From assembly GCA_017654935.2 (NCBI GenBank), contig CM065684.1, positions 63,716,626 through 63,780,625 of the forward strand: a stretch of DNA of 64,000 nucleotides. Direction: 5' to 3'. This stretch comes from Phymorhynchus buccinoides. Taxonomy: Eukaryota > Mollusca > Gastropoda > Neogastropoda > Raphitomidae. The notes below the pieces were generated by a model. The model saw only the letters and a program-made list of their open reading frames with translations. It searched no databases and had not been told where the DNA came from. The position numbers and the translations under genes were made by a program. Shown piece by piece: positions 24,001 through 28,412 of the stretch. Numbering within the stretch: the first letter of the stretch is position 1; every line of letters starts with the position of its first letter.

Positions 24001-24420
24001 CACCCCGCCCTCTCCATCAACCACCCACCACTCCCTAACTAACCTTGTGACGTTGCGCTGTGTGCAGAGATTGAGCAGAACTGCCTGACCATGACCCCCA
24101 ACACCATGCCCTTCAACCTCACGGGGCACCCCGCCCTCTCCATCAACCACCCACCACTCCCTAACTAACCTTGTGACGTTGCGCTGTGTGCAGAGATTGA
24201 GCAGAACTGCCTGACCATGACCCCCAACACCATGCCCTTCAACCTCACGGGGCACCCCGCCCTCTCCATCAACGCGGGCTTCTCTGCCCCTGACGAGGCC
24301 GCCGGCAAGGGCAGACTACCCATCGGCCTGATGATCGTGGGCAGGAAGTTTGACGAGGTGACGGTCCTTCAGGTGGCCCGAGCCGTGGAGAAGCTGACTG
24401 CATCCCAGTCTCAGTGTTGA
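1996..24420 (+). CDS. Amidase copy A (amidase signature family, AMD/acetamidase type), 5' incomplete
   Basis: Eight exons join in phase with GT/AG introns: 1996-2168, 3830-3969, 11525-11725, 12745-12819, 17269-17425, 20829-20891, 22423-22710 and 24194-24420 (stop TGA 24418-24420). The spliced length is 1324 bases, about 441 codons, so roughly 60-80 N-terminal residues lie off-window. Members of this family hydrolyse C-N amide bonds with a Ser-cisSer-Lys triad. Here the Lys is in VAIKDN (2060-2062), the cis-Ser is in GGSSGGSG (3946-3951) and the nucleophilic Ser is in [11 protein letters not shown] (11573-11575). GGDQGGSIR, instead of the DTGGSIR of GatA-type members, points to AMD-like amidases. 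The substrate cannot be told. All frames and catalytic motifs are intact, so the gene looks functional. It is unusual in that most of its splice junctions sit in tandem repeats. Confidence 0.88.
2169..2410. repeat. GT and CA dinucleotide repeats after the donor
   Basis: A TG/CG-rich repeat (about 2173-2250) directly follows the splice donor. A second, complementary CA repeat lies at 2339-2403. The two tracts could pair as a hairpin in the pre-mRNA (inference). Confidence 0.85.
2411..2924 (+). other. Intronic sequence with a GGTTTAATGTCC-like interspersed block
   Basis: I see no coding sequence. The block near 2738-2830 (GGGTTTAATGTCCTC) resembles the GGGTTTAACGTCCTCATGGGAC sequence near 23740-23760. 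The two may belong to the same dispersed repeat family. Confidence 0.35.
2925..3829 (+). repeat. Junction minisatellite: acceptor plus exon start of the GGSSGGSG exon, unit about 138 bp
   Basis: Five partial copies precede the real exon at 3830. Exon-like starts fall at 2941, 3062, 3199, 3555 and 3693. Each copy carries the intron end (usually TTACCAG), then exon sequence for [13 protein letters not shown] and about 10 more residues, up to GCAGCAGCAT. It then returns to intron sequence with a stop in the exon frame (LQCITL then stop). The second copy has a weakened acceptor context. A 222-bp MITE interrupts the array at 3281-3502. Confidence 0.92.
3281..3502. mobile_element. MITE with TTGGCCACTGCA terminal inverted repeats
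   Basis: The element starts TTGGCCACTGCA and ends with the exact reverse complement, a 12-bp perfect inverted terminal repeat. TA flanks both ends (3279-3280 and 3503-3504). The empty site is inferred from neighbouring units of the 138-bp array, which lack it. It has no coding capacity. Internal blocks (CCTTTTGCAAGAGTGA and similar) are repeated. A Tc1/mariner-like origin fits the TA duplication but is inferred. Confidence 0.75.
3830..3969 (+). CDS. Copy A exon with cis-serine amidase motif
   Basis: This is the last and only complete unit of the upstream array. The acceptor is ACCAG at 3825-3829 and the donor GTATGA starts at 3970. It reads [20 protein letters not shown] and ends [17 protein letters not shown]. 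The GGSSGGSG glycine/serine box holds the cis-Ser of the catalytic triad. Phase 1 in and phase 0 out match its neighbours. Confidence 0.9.
3970..4599 (+). other. Intronic sequence, no feature recognised
   Basis: AT-rich intron with GATGATAATGACAATGAC repeats near 4527-4573. I see no gene or RNA. Confidence 0.4.
4600..4640 (+). repeat. Stranded piece of the exon-c junction repeat
   Basis: The sequence GCTAGGACCTAGCCCACCCC continuing to CCTCACACACT matches the intronic part of the 99-bp units at 10.6-11.5 kb. The matching sequence then stops and resumes near 10608 (TCACACTGTCTCCACAG). I infer that about 6 kb, including the LINE, was inserted into an intron or array that was once continuous. 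Confidence 0.6.
4904..5896 (+). pseudogene. LINE endonuclease region
   Basis: The frame is open from 4904, after a TAG at 4901, to 5896. It contains LGDFNSRTG (4931-4957), a SVVDYAVVS segment and FSDIHCPMT. These match the metal-binding Asp/Asn, the core Asp strand and the SDH-type histidine box of apurinic-type LINE endonucleases. The first part of the domain is missing, so the copy is 5' truncated. A lysine-rich linker ([17 protein letters not shown]) follows. The frame is lost at an A run near 5871-5880 and continues in another frame as [14 protein letters not shown]. Confidence 0.82.
5897..7290 (+). pseudogene. LINE reverse transcriptase region
   Basis: The conserved segment [12 protein letters not shown] is readable near 6009-6045. 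[18 protein letters not shown] follows, then a nonsense TGA at 6211-6213 where the family has NYRGI. An open stretch runs 6223-6915 with the palm motifs [23 protein letters not shown] and YADDTVIF (YADD at residue 181 of that stretch). A frameshift after 6900 leads to [20 protein letters not shown], and another near 7060 leads to [12 protein letters not shown], ending at [12 protein letters not shown]. The catalytic Asp pair is kept, but the chain is broken at least three times. Confidence 0.85.
7290..8345. mobile_element. Insertion of about 1.05 kb inside the LINE, family unknown
   Basis: The LINE protein stops at FWFNLV (about 7287) and resumes at [17 protein letters not shown] (from about 8347). 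The sequence between is unrelated to the family and has a CA/CG repeat (7610-7638). I found no clear terminal inverted repeat or coding domain. Boundaries are set only from where the LINE translation breaks and returns. Confidence 0.5.
8347..8785 (+). pseudogene. LINE C-terminal region
   Basis: It resumes with [20 protein letters not shown] and has a TAG at about 8459 after LNEIGFK. It then continues with [40 protein letters not shown] and [11 protein letters not shown] to a stop at 8783. The H-C pattern is typical of the C-terminal zinc-knuckle-like tail of these LINEs. Confidence 0.8.
9005..9090. repeat. Dispersed repeat block shared with the amidase 3' flanks
   Basis: GGAAAGAACCAAGACATAGA and the following AATCTACAT...GAGAAATCGATGTACA...CCATGC closely match 24868-24952 and the equivalents near 36500-36580, 51340-51410 and 62970-63050. 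It may be a small element or part of a LINE 3' UTR. Its family is not recognised. Confidence 0.6.
9776..10345 (+). repeat. Possible LTR-retrotransposon fragment (solo LTR or 5' end)
   Basis: The GC-richer block 9776-10110 is followed by TATAAATAA at 10110 and an AATAAA at 10302. TTTTGGCGCCGTTGAGC at 10240-10256 resembles the primer-binding region that follows an LTR. I could not find TG...CA ends with a target duplication or any gag/pol frame, so the call is tentative. Confidence 0.3.
10346..10607. other. Intronic sequence, no feature recognised
   Basis: No open frame or repeat that I recognise. The block directly precedes the 99-bp array. Confidence 0.4.
10608..11524 (+). repeat. Junction minisatellite: acceptor plus start of the GGDQGGSIR exon, 99-bp unit
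   Basis: Nine partial copies precede the real exon. Exon-like starts fall at 10625, 10732, 10832, 10931, 11030, 11129, 11228, 11327 and 11426. Each unit has CACACACTGTCTCCACAG, then the first 54-56 bases of the exon ([18 protein letters not shown]), then CACTAG, an in-frame stop, and C-rich intron. The 10832 copy has ACG in place of the acceptor AG. The younger units are exactly 99 bp, a multiple of three, which creates spurious long frames on both strands. Confidence 0.95.
11525..11725 (+). CDS. Copy A exon with nucleophilic serine
   Basis: It is 67 codons in phase 0 at both ends, with acceptor CTCTACAG and donor GTTTGA. It reads [20 protein letters not shown] and continues [20 protein letters not shown] to VGDVALMLE. 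Ser of GGDQGGSIR (11573-11575) is the expected nucleophile. The exon is the last unit of the upstream 99-bp array and the first unit of a downstream donor-side array, so both of its ends have been duplicated independently. Confidence 0.92.
11646..12130 (+). repeat. Donor-side junction repeat of the GGDQGGSIR exon
   Basis: The 3' part of the exon (CCCACCGTGGATCATCTGGG to GTTGGAG), its donor GTTTGA and a GAT tract are repeated after the true exon, near 11769, 11869 and 11976 (the last is truncated after CCCATGGCC). A diverged older copy lies at 12056-12130 (CCCCACTGCACTGTAGACCA...GAGGTTTGAACCTTTG). Units differ mainly in GAT number. Each later donor is a decoy. Confidence 0.9.
12131..12744. other. 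Intron with a dispersed repeat on the minus strand
   Basis: Minus-strand sequence 12320-12440 ([20 protein letters not shown]) resembles 22940-23040 ([20 protein letters not shown]). This suggests a dispersed repeat and not a gene. The start of contig C (42246) matches this intron from 12532 onward. Confidence 0.45.
12745..12819 (+). CDS. Copy A exon, 25 codons
   Basis: The acceptor is TTCCCAG and the donor GTTAGT. It reads [20 protein letters not shown] and QYSTL, phase 0 at both ends. The DxRQ...VP.Y pattern fits the family segment after the nucleophile region. It is the one internal exon that is not inside a junction array. Confidence 0.88.
12820..13223. other. Intron with GGT repeat
   Basis: A (GTGG)(TGG)n tract lies at 13076-13116. 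The rest is unremarkable and is conserved in copy C (42589-42960). Confidence 0.6.
13224..13690 (+). repeat. Older junction repeat of the CEGDVSGK exon, 115-bp unit
   Basis: Four diverged units begin at about 13224, 13340, 13455 and 13570. Each has TTTATTTCAG, then TGTGATGGTGATGTCGGTGG and an altered exon start (LKGEL then stop). They resemble each other more than the true exon at 17269, so they form a separate, earlier amplified family. A similar set is in copy C (about 43895-44240). Confidence 0.88.
14581..15113 (-). pseudogene. CR1/L2-like LINE 3' end
   Basis: The minus strand reads [20 protein letters not shown], then [20 protein letters not shown] and [17 protein letters not shown]. This is the familiar C-terminal APxxWNxLPxxLR...FKxxLKxxLF pattern of CR1/L2-type LINEs. 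The 3' UTR follows (AGCGCTGTGAGTCCTGC...GGCGCTATATAAGAG) and ends in a TTA microsatellite at 14581-14595. It is 5' truncated. Confidence 0.75.
15120..15575 (-). pseudogene. L1/Tx1-like LINE C-terminal fragment
   Basis: The minus strand reads [20 protein letters not shown], then, after a frameshift, [20 protein letters not shown] and [12 protein letters not shown]. The CxFC...ETxxHLFWxC motif is the C-terminal zinc-finger-like region of L1/Tx1 LINEs. The fragment abuts the first young exon-e unit at 15576-15584. Confidence 0.75.
15576..17268 (+). repeat. Junction minisatellite: acceptor plus start of the CEGDVSGK exon, about 130-bp unit
   Basis: Thirteen partial copies (first exon-like start 15584, then 15714, 15844, 15974, 16104 and so on) precede the true exon at 17269. 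Each has the ATCTATCTATTTCAG acceptor, exon sequence for [20 protein letters not shown] and EVQD, then AATATTCATATGCATGATTGA, which gives NIHMHD and an in-frame stop. Units vary mainly in GTGAGG/GTGATG/GTGAAG and AGAGGA/AGACAA. Copy C has only six units of this type. Confidence 0.95.
17269..17425 (+). CDS. Copy A exon, [11 protein letters not shown] segment
   Basis: Last and complete unit of the 130-bp array, in phase 0 and out phase 1. It reads [20 protein letters not shown], then [20 protein letters not shown] and [13 protein letters not shown]. The donor GTGTGTGG starts at 17426. Copy C has Q and T where A has R (of EVRD) and I (of RKIA). The donor phase joins directly to the exon at 20829. 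Confidence 0.9.
17440..18650 (+). repeat. Minisatellite of about 55 bp with a splice-acceptor-like TTTCCTAGAAGTG in each unit
   Basis: About twenty units of TCTGTTTCCTAGAAGTGTGT followed by TTGTCTGTTCATCTGTTGGT and TCTGTCTGTGTG run up to a final TTTCCTAGAAGTGCTGG at 18643-18659. The polypyrimidine tract and AG look like a 3' splice site, repeated every 55-60 bases. Related arrays occur in copy B (40985-41745) and copy C (45106-46998). Confidence 0.9.
18650..18770 (+). other. Conserved non-repeat block, possible cryptic exon
   Basis: The sequence AAGTGCTGGAGATGGTGACA to AAGAAGATGTGACTGTATAT is conserved in copies B and C, which differ by small indels. It follows an acceptor-like site. Joining it to the preceding phase-1 exon reads [10 protein letters not shown] and on, but no donor restores the phase needed by the next exon. 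The flanking exons fit each other directly. It may be a relic exon or a conserved intronic island. Confidence 0.4.
18775..20545 (+). repeat. Pyrimidine-rich minisatellite, 50-bp unit, expanded only in copy A
   Basis: About 35 units of GTGGATGTCTGTTTCTGTCT plus CTGTATGTGTGTGTCTGTCT and CTGCCTCTGT, with shorter variants. The equivalent place in copies B (about 40820-40880) and C (47110-47170) has a single unit. The unit has no stop in any plus-strand frame, so three overlapping frames of more than 600 codons appear. None is a gene. Confidence 0.95.
20546..20828 (+). other. Intron end with ATGATG repeat
   Basis: Poly-C (20551-20566), then unique sequence, then GATGAT repeats (20726-20765) leading to the acceptor TTGTTCAG. 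It is well conserved with copies B and C. Confidence 0.6.
20829..20891 (+). CDS. Copy A exon, 63 bases, [12 protein letters not shown]
   Basis: Phase 1 in and out. It reads [20 protein letters not shown] and G, after the Gly codon split with the previous exon. The acceptor is TTGTTCAG and the donor GTAATG. Copies B and C have GALWMVTAGHGTFKCMIEAN. The small exon length and perfect phase compatibility support it. Confidence 0.85.
20881..21145 (+). repeat. Donor-side junction repeat of the GGALW exon, 65-bp unit
   Basis: Four units start at 20881 (the true exon end), 20946, 21011 and 21076. Each holds TGAAGCCAATG, the last bases of the exon, and the donor GTAATGAAAG. The array ends at the intronic sequence ATTGATGCCAATTAAG (21138-21152), nearly the same as the exon end ATTGAAGCCAATGG. 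Copies B and C are unduplicated here. Confidence 0.92.
21146..21480. other. AT-rich intron, conserved with copies B and C
   Basis: I see no gene or RNA. The block aligns with 47965-48320 in copy C and its mirror in B. Confidence 0.5.
21481..22422 (+). repeat. Junction minisatellite: acceptor plus start of the [10 protein letters not shown] exon, 91-bp unit
   Basis: About ten partial copies precede the true exon at 22423. The first (21487-21550) is an old, longer copy that keeps exon sequence through MQETLYL. The rest are uniform 91-bp units: CACGTGCTACTCCCACAAAG, GGTTCTACGCC, AAAGGCAGAAGTTTGCACAT, CATCAGTGCTTTCTG and the CTCTCTCTCCAG acceptor. 91 leaves remainder 1 on division by three, and most units are open in all plus frames. 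Confidence 0.95.
22423..22710 (+). CDS. Copy A exon, 288 bases
   Basis: Phase 1 in and out. It reads [60 protein letters not shown] and [20 protein letters not shown], ending [15 protein letters not shown]. The [20 protein letters not shown] segment is the well-conserved C-terminal core strand of amidases. Copies B and C differ from A at a few residues (LKYLTMYLK; PPANC). The donor is GTGGGTG. Confidence 0.92.
22711..23815. other. Last intron of copy A: ATT repeat, dispersed repeats and a CA-type minisatellite
   Basis: It holds (ATT)n at 22721-22740 and a block at 22845-23050 similar to other sites in the window. A 40-bp tandem repeat (ACACACAAACATGATGCACA) runs over about 23150-23370, followed by a pogo-like MITE (23508-23692). 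Copies B and C have a much shorter intron here (about 370 bases). Confidence 0.7.
23508..23692. mobile_element. Pogo/Tigger-like MITE, intronic
   Basis: The left end is TA-CGGTGGAACCTCCCTTATA and the right end GGGAGGTTCCACTG, an imperfect inverted terminal repeat of the CAGTGGAACCTCCC type with TA on the left side. The right-hand TA is mutated to CA. It is the same family as 24466-24638 and has no coding capacity. Confidence 0.7.
23812..24193 (+). repeat. Junction minisatellite: acceptor plus start of the terminal exon, 126-bp unit
   Basis: Three partial copies (exon-like starts 23816, 23942, 24068) precede the true exon at 24194. The first codes EFEQNC like copies B and C, and the later ones EIEQNC. 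Each runs through GHPALSIN and then HPPLPN and a stop. The repeat boundary falls on CCATCAAC, present both in the exon (CTCTCCATCAACGCGGG) and in the intron upstream (ACCATCAACC). Copies B and C have one unit. Copy D has three. Confidence 0.95.
24194..24420 (+). CDS. Copy A terminal exon
   Basis: Acceptor GTGTGCAG, phase 1 in. It reads [60 protein letters not shown] and [14 protein letters not shown], then TGA. The [10 protein letters not shown]...GLPIG-like...VGRxFDExTVLxVARAxE segment is the C-terminal signature of AMD-type amidases. The sequence is nearly identical in B, C and D, so purifying selection or gene conversion is likely. Confidence 0.95.
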
Positions 24421-24465
24421 GTCGATCCGTAGCAGTGATAGTGGGGCACACGCCTGGAGGTACTA

Positions 24466-24638
24466 CAGGGGAACCTCCCTTATAAGACCTTCAAAAACCA
24501 TCCTAAATGAGGTCTTATAAGGGAGGGGTCTTATAAGGGAGGTAGTTTTAATTCTTACAAAGGGCAATGTCTCACAGAAGTAGGTCTTATATGGGAGGGA
24601 GTCTTATAATGGGAGGTCTTATAAGGGAGGTTCCACTG
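24466..24638. mobile_element. Pogo/Tigger-like MITE just 3' of copy A
   Basis: It starts CAGGGGAACCTCCCTTATAA and ends in TTATAAGGGAGGTTCCACTG, flanked by TA (24464-24465, 24639-24640). The terminal inverted repeat is about 22 bp with one mismatch. Internal GGTCTTATAAGGGAGG repeats add to it. It is 46 bases past the stop codon, so it may lie in the 3' UTR. Orthologous copies lie next to B, C and D. Confidence 0.85.
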
Positions 24639-25681
24639 TATCACAAATGGAACAGAGAAGGCTGTTAGCACCCTCTGACAAACAGCCCTCAAATCAGGAT
24701 GTAGAATATGAGGGTTAAAAGCCAAAGTTACTTTTTCCTGGCTGAGTCGGGAGAAATATGTCCCGGCGTGAAATATGTCCCGGTCATGGTAATATGTTCC
24801 TGTGCGCCACAACCGTAGCTATAACTGTTTCATAAAATGTACAGATTTATTTGATTGCACAATTTACGCGGAAAGAACCAAGAAATAGAGCGGGAAGGGT
24901 GTTAATCTACATCTTTATCGAGAAATCGATGTACAGACCCATGCCACCACGTTTCGCATTTTACAAAATGGCAGACGGTGTGCACAAACGCCCATTCAGA
25001 GAAAAATAATTAATAAAAAAAATATCACTGGCTTCTCAATATTATTATTTCGTGATGAATCCTCTGCTCTTCCTGCTTGCCACCAGACGCCTCTGGATGT
25101 ATTGAGGGGTGAATCCTTCCCAAACAGCAAACAATTCGAAAGAGGAGAGGGGACACGTTTCATAGCGGAGATAAGGTTTTATCCTAAAGGCTGATGATTA
25201 CTGTTTTGCTTTTTCCTAAGAAAATTGTTGGTGTCTTCTGGCCGTTTGAGGTAATGTGTTTTGGCAGAAGAATTCTTGTTGATAGTTTTGTTGAATAAAG
25301 GGAGAGAAGTCTCTGAAGAACCAAAAGTAATGTAGGAAGAGGAGTGAAGAGAAAGAAAAGATTTGTACATTTTCTTATTTATTTTTCGAGAATGAAGAAA
25401 TGATTTTGTTGTTGTTGCAATATTATTGTCTTTATATGGAGAGAAAAATCAATGGAAACATGCCGCCTAGAATTCAGAAAGATATGTGCTTCCTTTTGTC
25501 TGTTGGCTATATGCCCTCCAAGGGCTGGAATGTGGATCTTGTTAGGAGACTCAAATGCCTCATGAGATTATTTGTTGTTGCGTGTAGACACCTTTTCCTG
25601 TAAATTTATGAACAATCAAGAAAGTTACAACTGAAATTTTGTCATTGCCTTTACAGAATTTGGATAATAACATGAATTACT

Positions 25682-25723
25682 GTGTTTTTCGGACTACAAG
25701 GCGGACCTTTGTATTAGACGCCA

Positions 25724-25756
<33 letters not shown>

Positions 25757-25880
25757 ATTGTACTCAAATTTCAGATTTTGTTATTCTATTTTCTTACTAT
25801 TTTATTAGTCACATTATAAGGCACAGGGGTCCAAGTCTGGGGAAAGTATCGCCTTATATAGTACGAAAAGTACGTTGAGA
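25682..25880. mobile_element. Possible MITE with CGGACTACAAGGCG / CGCCTTATATAGTACG ends
   Basis: TTTTTCGGACTACAAGGCGG near the left and CGCCTTATATAGTACGAAAA near the right are imperfect inverted repeats of a kind seen in dispersed animal elements. A run of C's (25727-25754) lies inside. The left half is missing in copies B and C by a deletion. Confidence 0.45.
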
Positions 25881-25969
25881 GCGGTTGATGTATCAAATCT
25901 GTTTTTTAGGGTCCCAAACGCGTTATGTTTTGTATGTTTTTGGTCTTTTCCATTTTCCTGCTTTTCAAG

Positions 25970-26602
25970 GTTGGTTAATTCTGAACAGTTGAAATGCATG
26001 CAGGATGCCAGTACACAAGAGGGTTAATTCTGAACAGTTGAAATGCATGCAGGATGCCAGTGCACAAGAGGGTTAATTCTGAACAGTTGAAATGCATGCA
26101 GAATGCCAGTGCACAAGAGGGTTAATTCTGAACAGTTGAAATGCATGCAGGATGCCAGTGCACAAGAGGGTTAATTCTGAACAGTTGAAATGCATGCAGG
26201 ATGCCAGTGCACAAGAGGGTTAATTCTGAACAGTTGAAATGCATGCAGGATGCCAGTGCACAAGAGGGTTAATTCTGAACAGTTGAAATGCATGCAGGAT
26301 GCCAGTGCACAAGAGGGTTAATTCTGAACAGTTGAAATGCATGCAGGATGCCAGTGCACAAGAGGGTTAATTCTGAACAGTTGAAATGCATGCAGGATGC
26401 CAGTGCACAAGAGGGTTAATTCTGAACAGTTGAAATGCATGCAGGATGCCAGTGCACAAGAGGGTTAATTCTGAACAGTTGAAATGCATGCAGGATGCCA
26501 GTGCACAAGAGGGTTAATTCTGAACAGTTGAAATGCATGCAGGATGCCAGTGCACAAGAGGGTTAATTCTGAACAGTTGAAATGCATGCAGGATGCCAGT
26601 GC
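25970..26602. repeat. 49-bp minisatellite, about 13 units (A side)
   Basis: Unit GGTTAATTCTGAACAGTTGA followed by AATGCATGCAGGATGCCAGT and GCACAAGAG. Units are almost identical. Each contains the self-complementary ATGCAT/TGCATGCA core. D has the same number. B and C have about 26. Confidence 0.95.
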
Positions 26603-27484
26603 TTCAGCCTTTATTTAGTTTGTTCTCTGGAATGCAATATTTATCTCTCACACAGGGTGTTCTGTCAAGATTTGGAACTTGTGTTCTTCTTTTCGCAGTG
26701 TAGCAGGCCTATGCATTTCATTATATTGACGTTGATTTACATTATATTGACGTTCATTTACATTATATTGACGTCATTTGTGATGGAGCCCAAAAGAAGA
26801 AAAACCTTGACTGTAATCATGGTTGTGTGATAGAAAAGAGAACAATGTTGTATTAGTATTCAGTGTGCTATTGGACTGTACTAAATCAGCATTGTTGCTT
26901 TACTGAGTAATGTTCAGCTTTGCACTTTGCAGGAAGTCAGCATTATAAAAGGAAAAGAAATAAACAAAATTTTTTTTTGGTGTATGGATATTTAATTATT
27001 GTTTTTCGATTTAACTATAGGATTTGGTATTTCCATTGATTATTATTGGCTTGGTGTGTTTGATTTGACCATGTTTTCCTCAGTAAAATGATTGGGTCCT
27101 TTACGTTTTACATCACTGTGCCAAGCGTGTGTGTTTCATTTGACACTTGTTTGTACTGTGTGATGAATTATGAGTTTGAGATGTTCATTTGAAATCTGAC
27201 AGATTTTTTTATATAAATTTGATACATGTTAAGTTGACTGGATGGGCATGTATCCTTTTCAAATCTTTTCGCCAACCGATTTGTCACGCTTGTACATTAC
27301 TGTTCAATTGTTGTTGAGCTTTGCTGTATAGTCTTTTGTATTAGCCTCATGAAAATAAGATTTGTGTTATATTCTTGGATTTCTATAACTGCCTAGTTTT
27401 CTTTGTTTAGATTTGGGTTTGGTACTCAGCGTGTTTTTCTCTTACATAATACAGAGATATGAAGGCCTACTGTTTGAACGTTAA

Positions 27485-27727
27485 CCCTTTCACCGCCATT
27501 CACATTTTTGCACCACAATGATTTAACACCCATGTCATTAAAACTCTTCAAATCAGGGTCTATTATTCAATTATATTGTGTTCCTAAATTTGGGCAGTAA
27601 GGATTGACCCTATTCTAAATGTGTCACAGAGAAAACCCGCAGTATTGCAGACACAAAATCTTTTCTGTAGCCAAGTAAGTTTATATTATGGAAAGTTTTG
27701 GCTCAAGGATGGCTGGCGGTGAAAGGG
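27485..27727. mobile_element. PiggyBac-like MITE, 243 bp, present only on the A/D side
   Basis: Ends are CCCTTTCACCGCCA and TGGCGGTGAAAGGG, a 14-bp inverted repeat up to small differences. The flanks are TTAA (27481-27484) and TTCA (27728-27731, one mismatch from TTAA). Copies B and C have the uninterrupted site GAACGTTAAAATGGTGC, an empty target. It has no coding capacity. TTAA targeting suggests piggyBac-type mobilisation (inference). Confidence 0.8.
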
Positions 27728-28334
27728 TTCAAACGGCACAGACGAAGTGGCTTAACGTGCTTATTATTTGGTCCTTGCTCAAGTTGAAGGTCGTGATTAT
27801 TTGTATTGATATGGCGCTTTTGTATATCTATCTGAGGTTTTTGTTTGCTATCAGGTAACAGGAGATTGCCAATATACTTATATTCTGCATTGAAAATAAT
27901 ATTTTTTTTTATCTGGGCTTAATTAATGTGTTGCTCTCTCTGTGTGTGTCTGTCTCTCTGTGTCTCTTGTTTGTCTCTCTCTCTCTCTGTGTCTCTGTCT
28001 CTCCCTGTCTGTCTGTCTCTGTGTGCATGCATGCGTGTAGGCCTACCTGGGTGCATGACTGCATGGTTGTGTGTGAAAATGACTGATCCATCACCGTTTT
28101 CTCCCTATCCTTTTCACCATTTCTCTAATCTTCTTCTTTCTGCATTTCTGTGTCCGGTTTTCAGTTTTCACTGGTCTCCCCGCTGCGTACAGCCGACACA
28201 GATTTCGGAGGAGCTCAAAGAAGGAATTAATTGGAAGATGTTTTTGGGAAAAAAGGCAGGAGAATGGGCCAATAAGTCACAAAGATAGTAGATGATAGAA
28301 AGCAAAGGGAAAAGGCAGAGTCAAAGAGTGGCAG

Positions 28335-28412
28335 ATTAGAGGAAGTCTCGCCTTAATCTCCTTCCTTTTAGTGATGGCAAGTCTAGATATTTGAGCCTTT
28401 CTCCATAAGACA
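28335..28412 (-). pseudogene. LINE reverse transcriptase C-terminal fragment
   Basis: The minus strand reads YGERLKYLDLPSLKRRRLR, the conserved 'ERLKxLxLPSLxxRRxRG' segment that ends LINE reverse transcriptase domains. It is cut at the palindrome arm/loop boundary. The longer counterpart is at 32955-33105. Confidence 0.7.

Larger units (their letters stand above)
24421..28412. repeat. Left arm of the spacer palindrome (pairs with 33056-37035)
   Basis: This 4-kb segment matches the reverse complement of 33056-37035 over its length, with indels: a 213-bp segment (25549-25761), the MITE at 27485-27727 and a different minisatellite copy number. It is non-coding. It contains the shared block 24868-24952, an imperfect-inverted-repeat element with a long C run (about 25682-25880), the 49-bp minisatellite and a TC-rich tract (27936-28025). 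I see no gene. A possible AATAAA lies at 25294. Confidence 0.85.

Noticed and set aside
23752..24255. Minus-strand 167-codon frame with tandem [12 protein letters not shown] repeats
   Set aside because: Antisense of the 126-bp terminal-exon repeat, whose length is a multiple of three.
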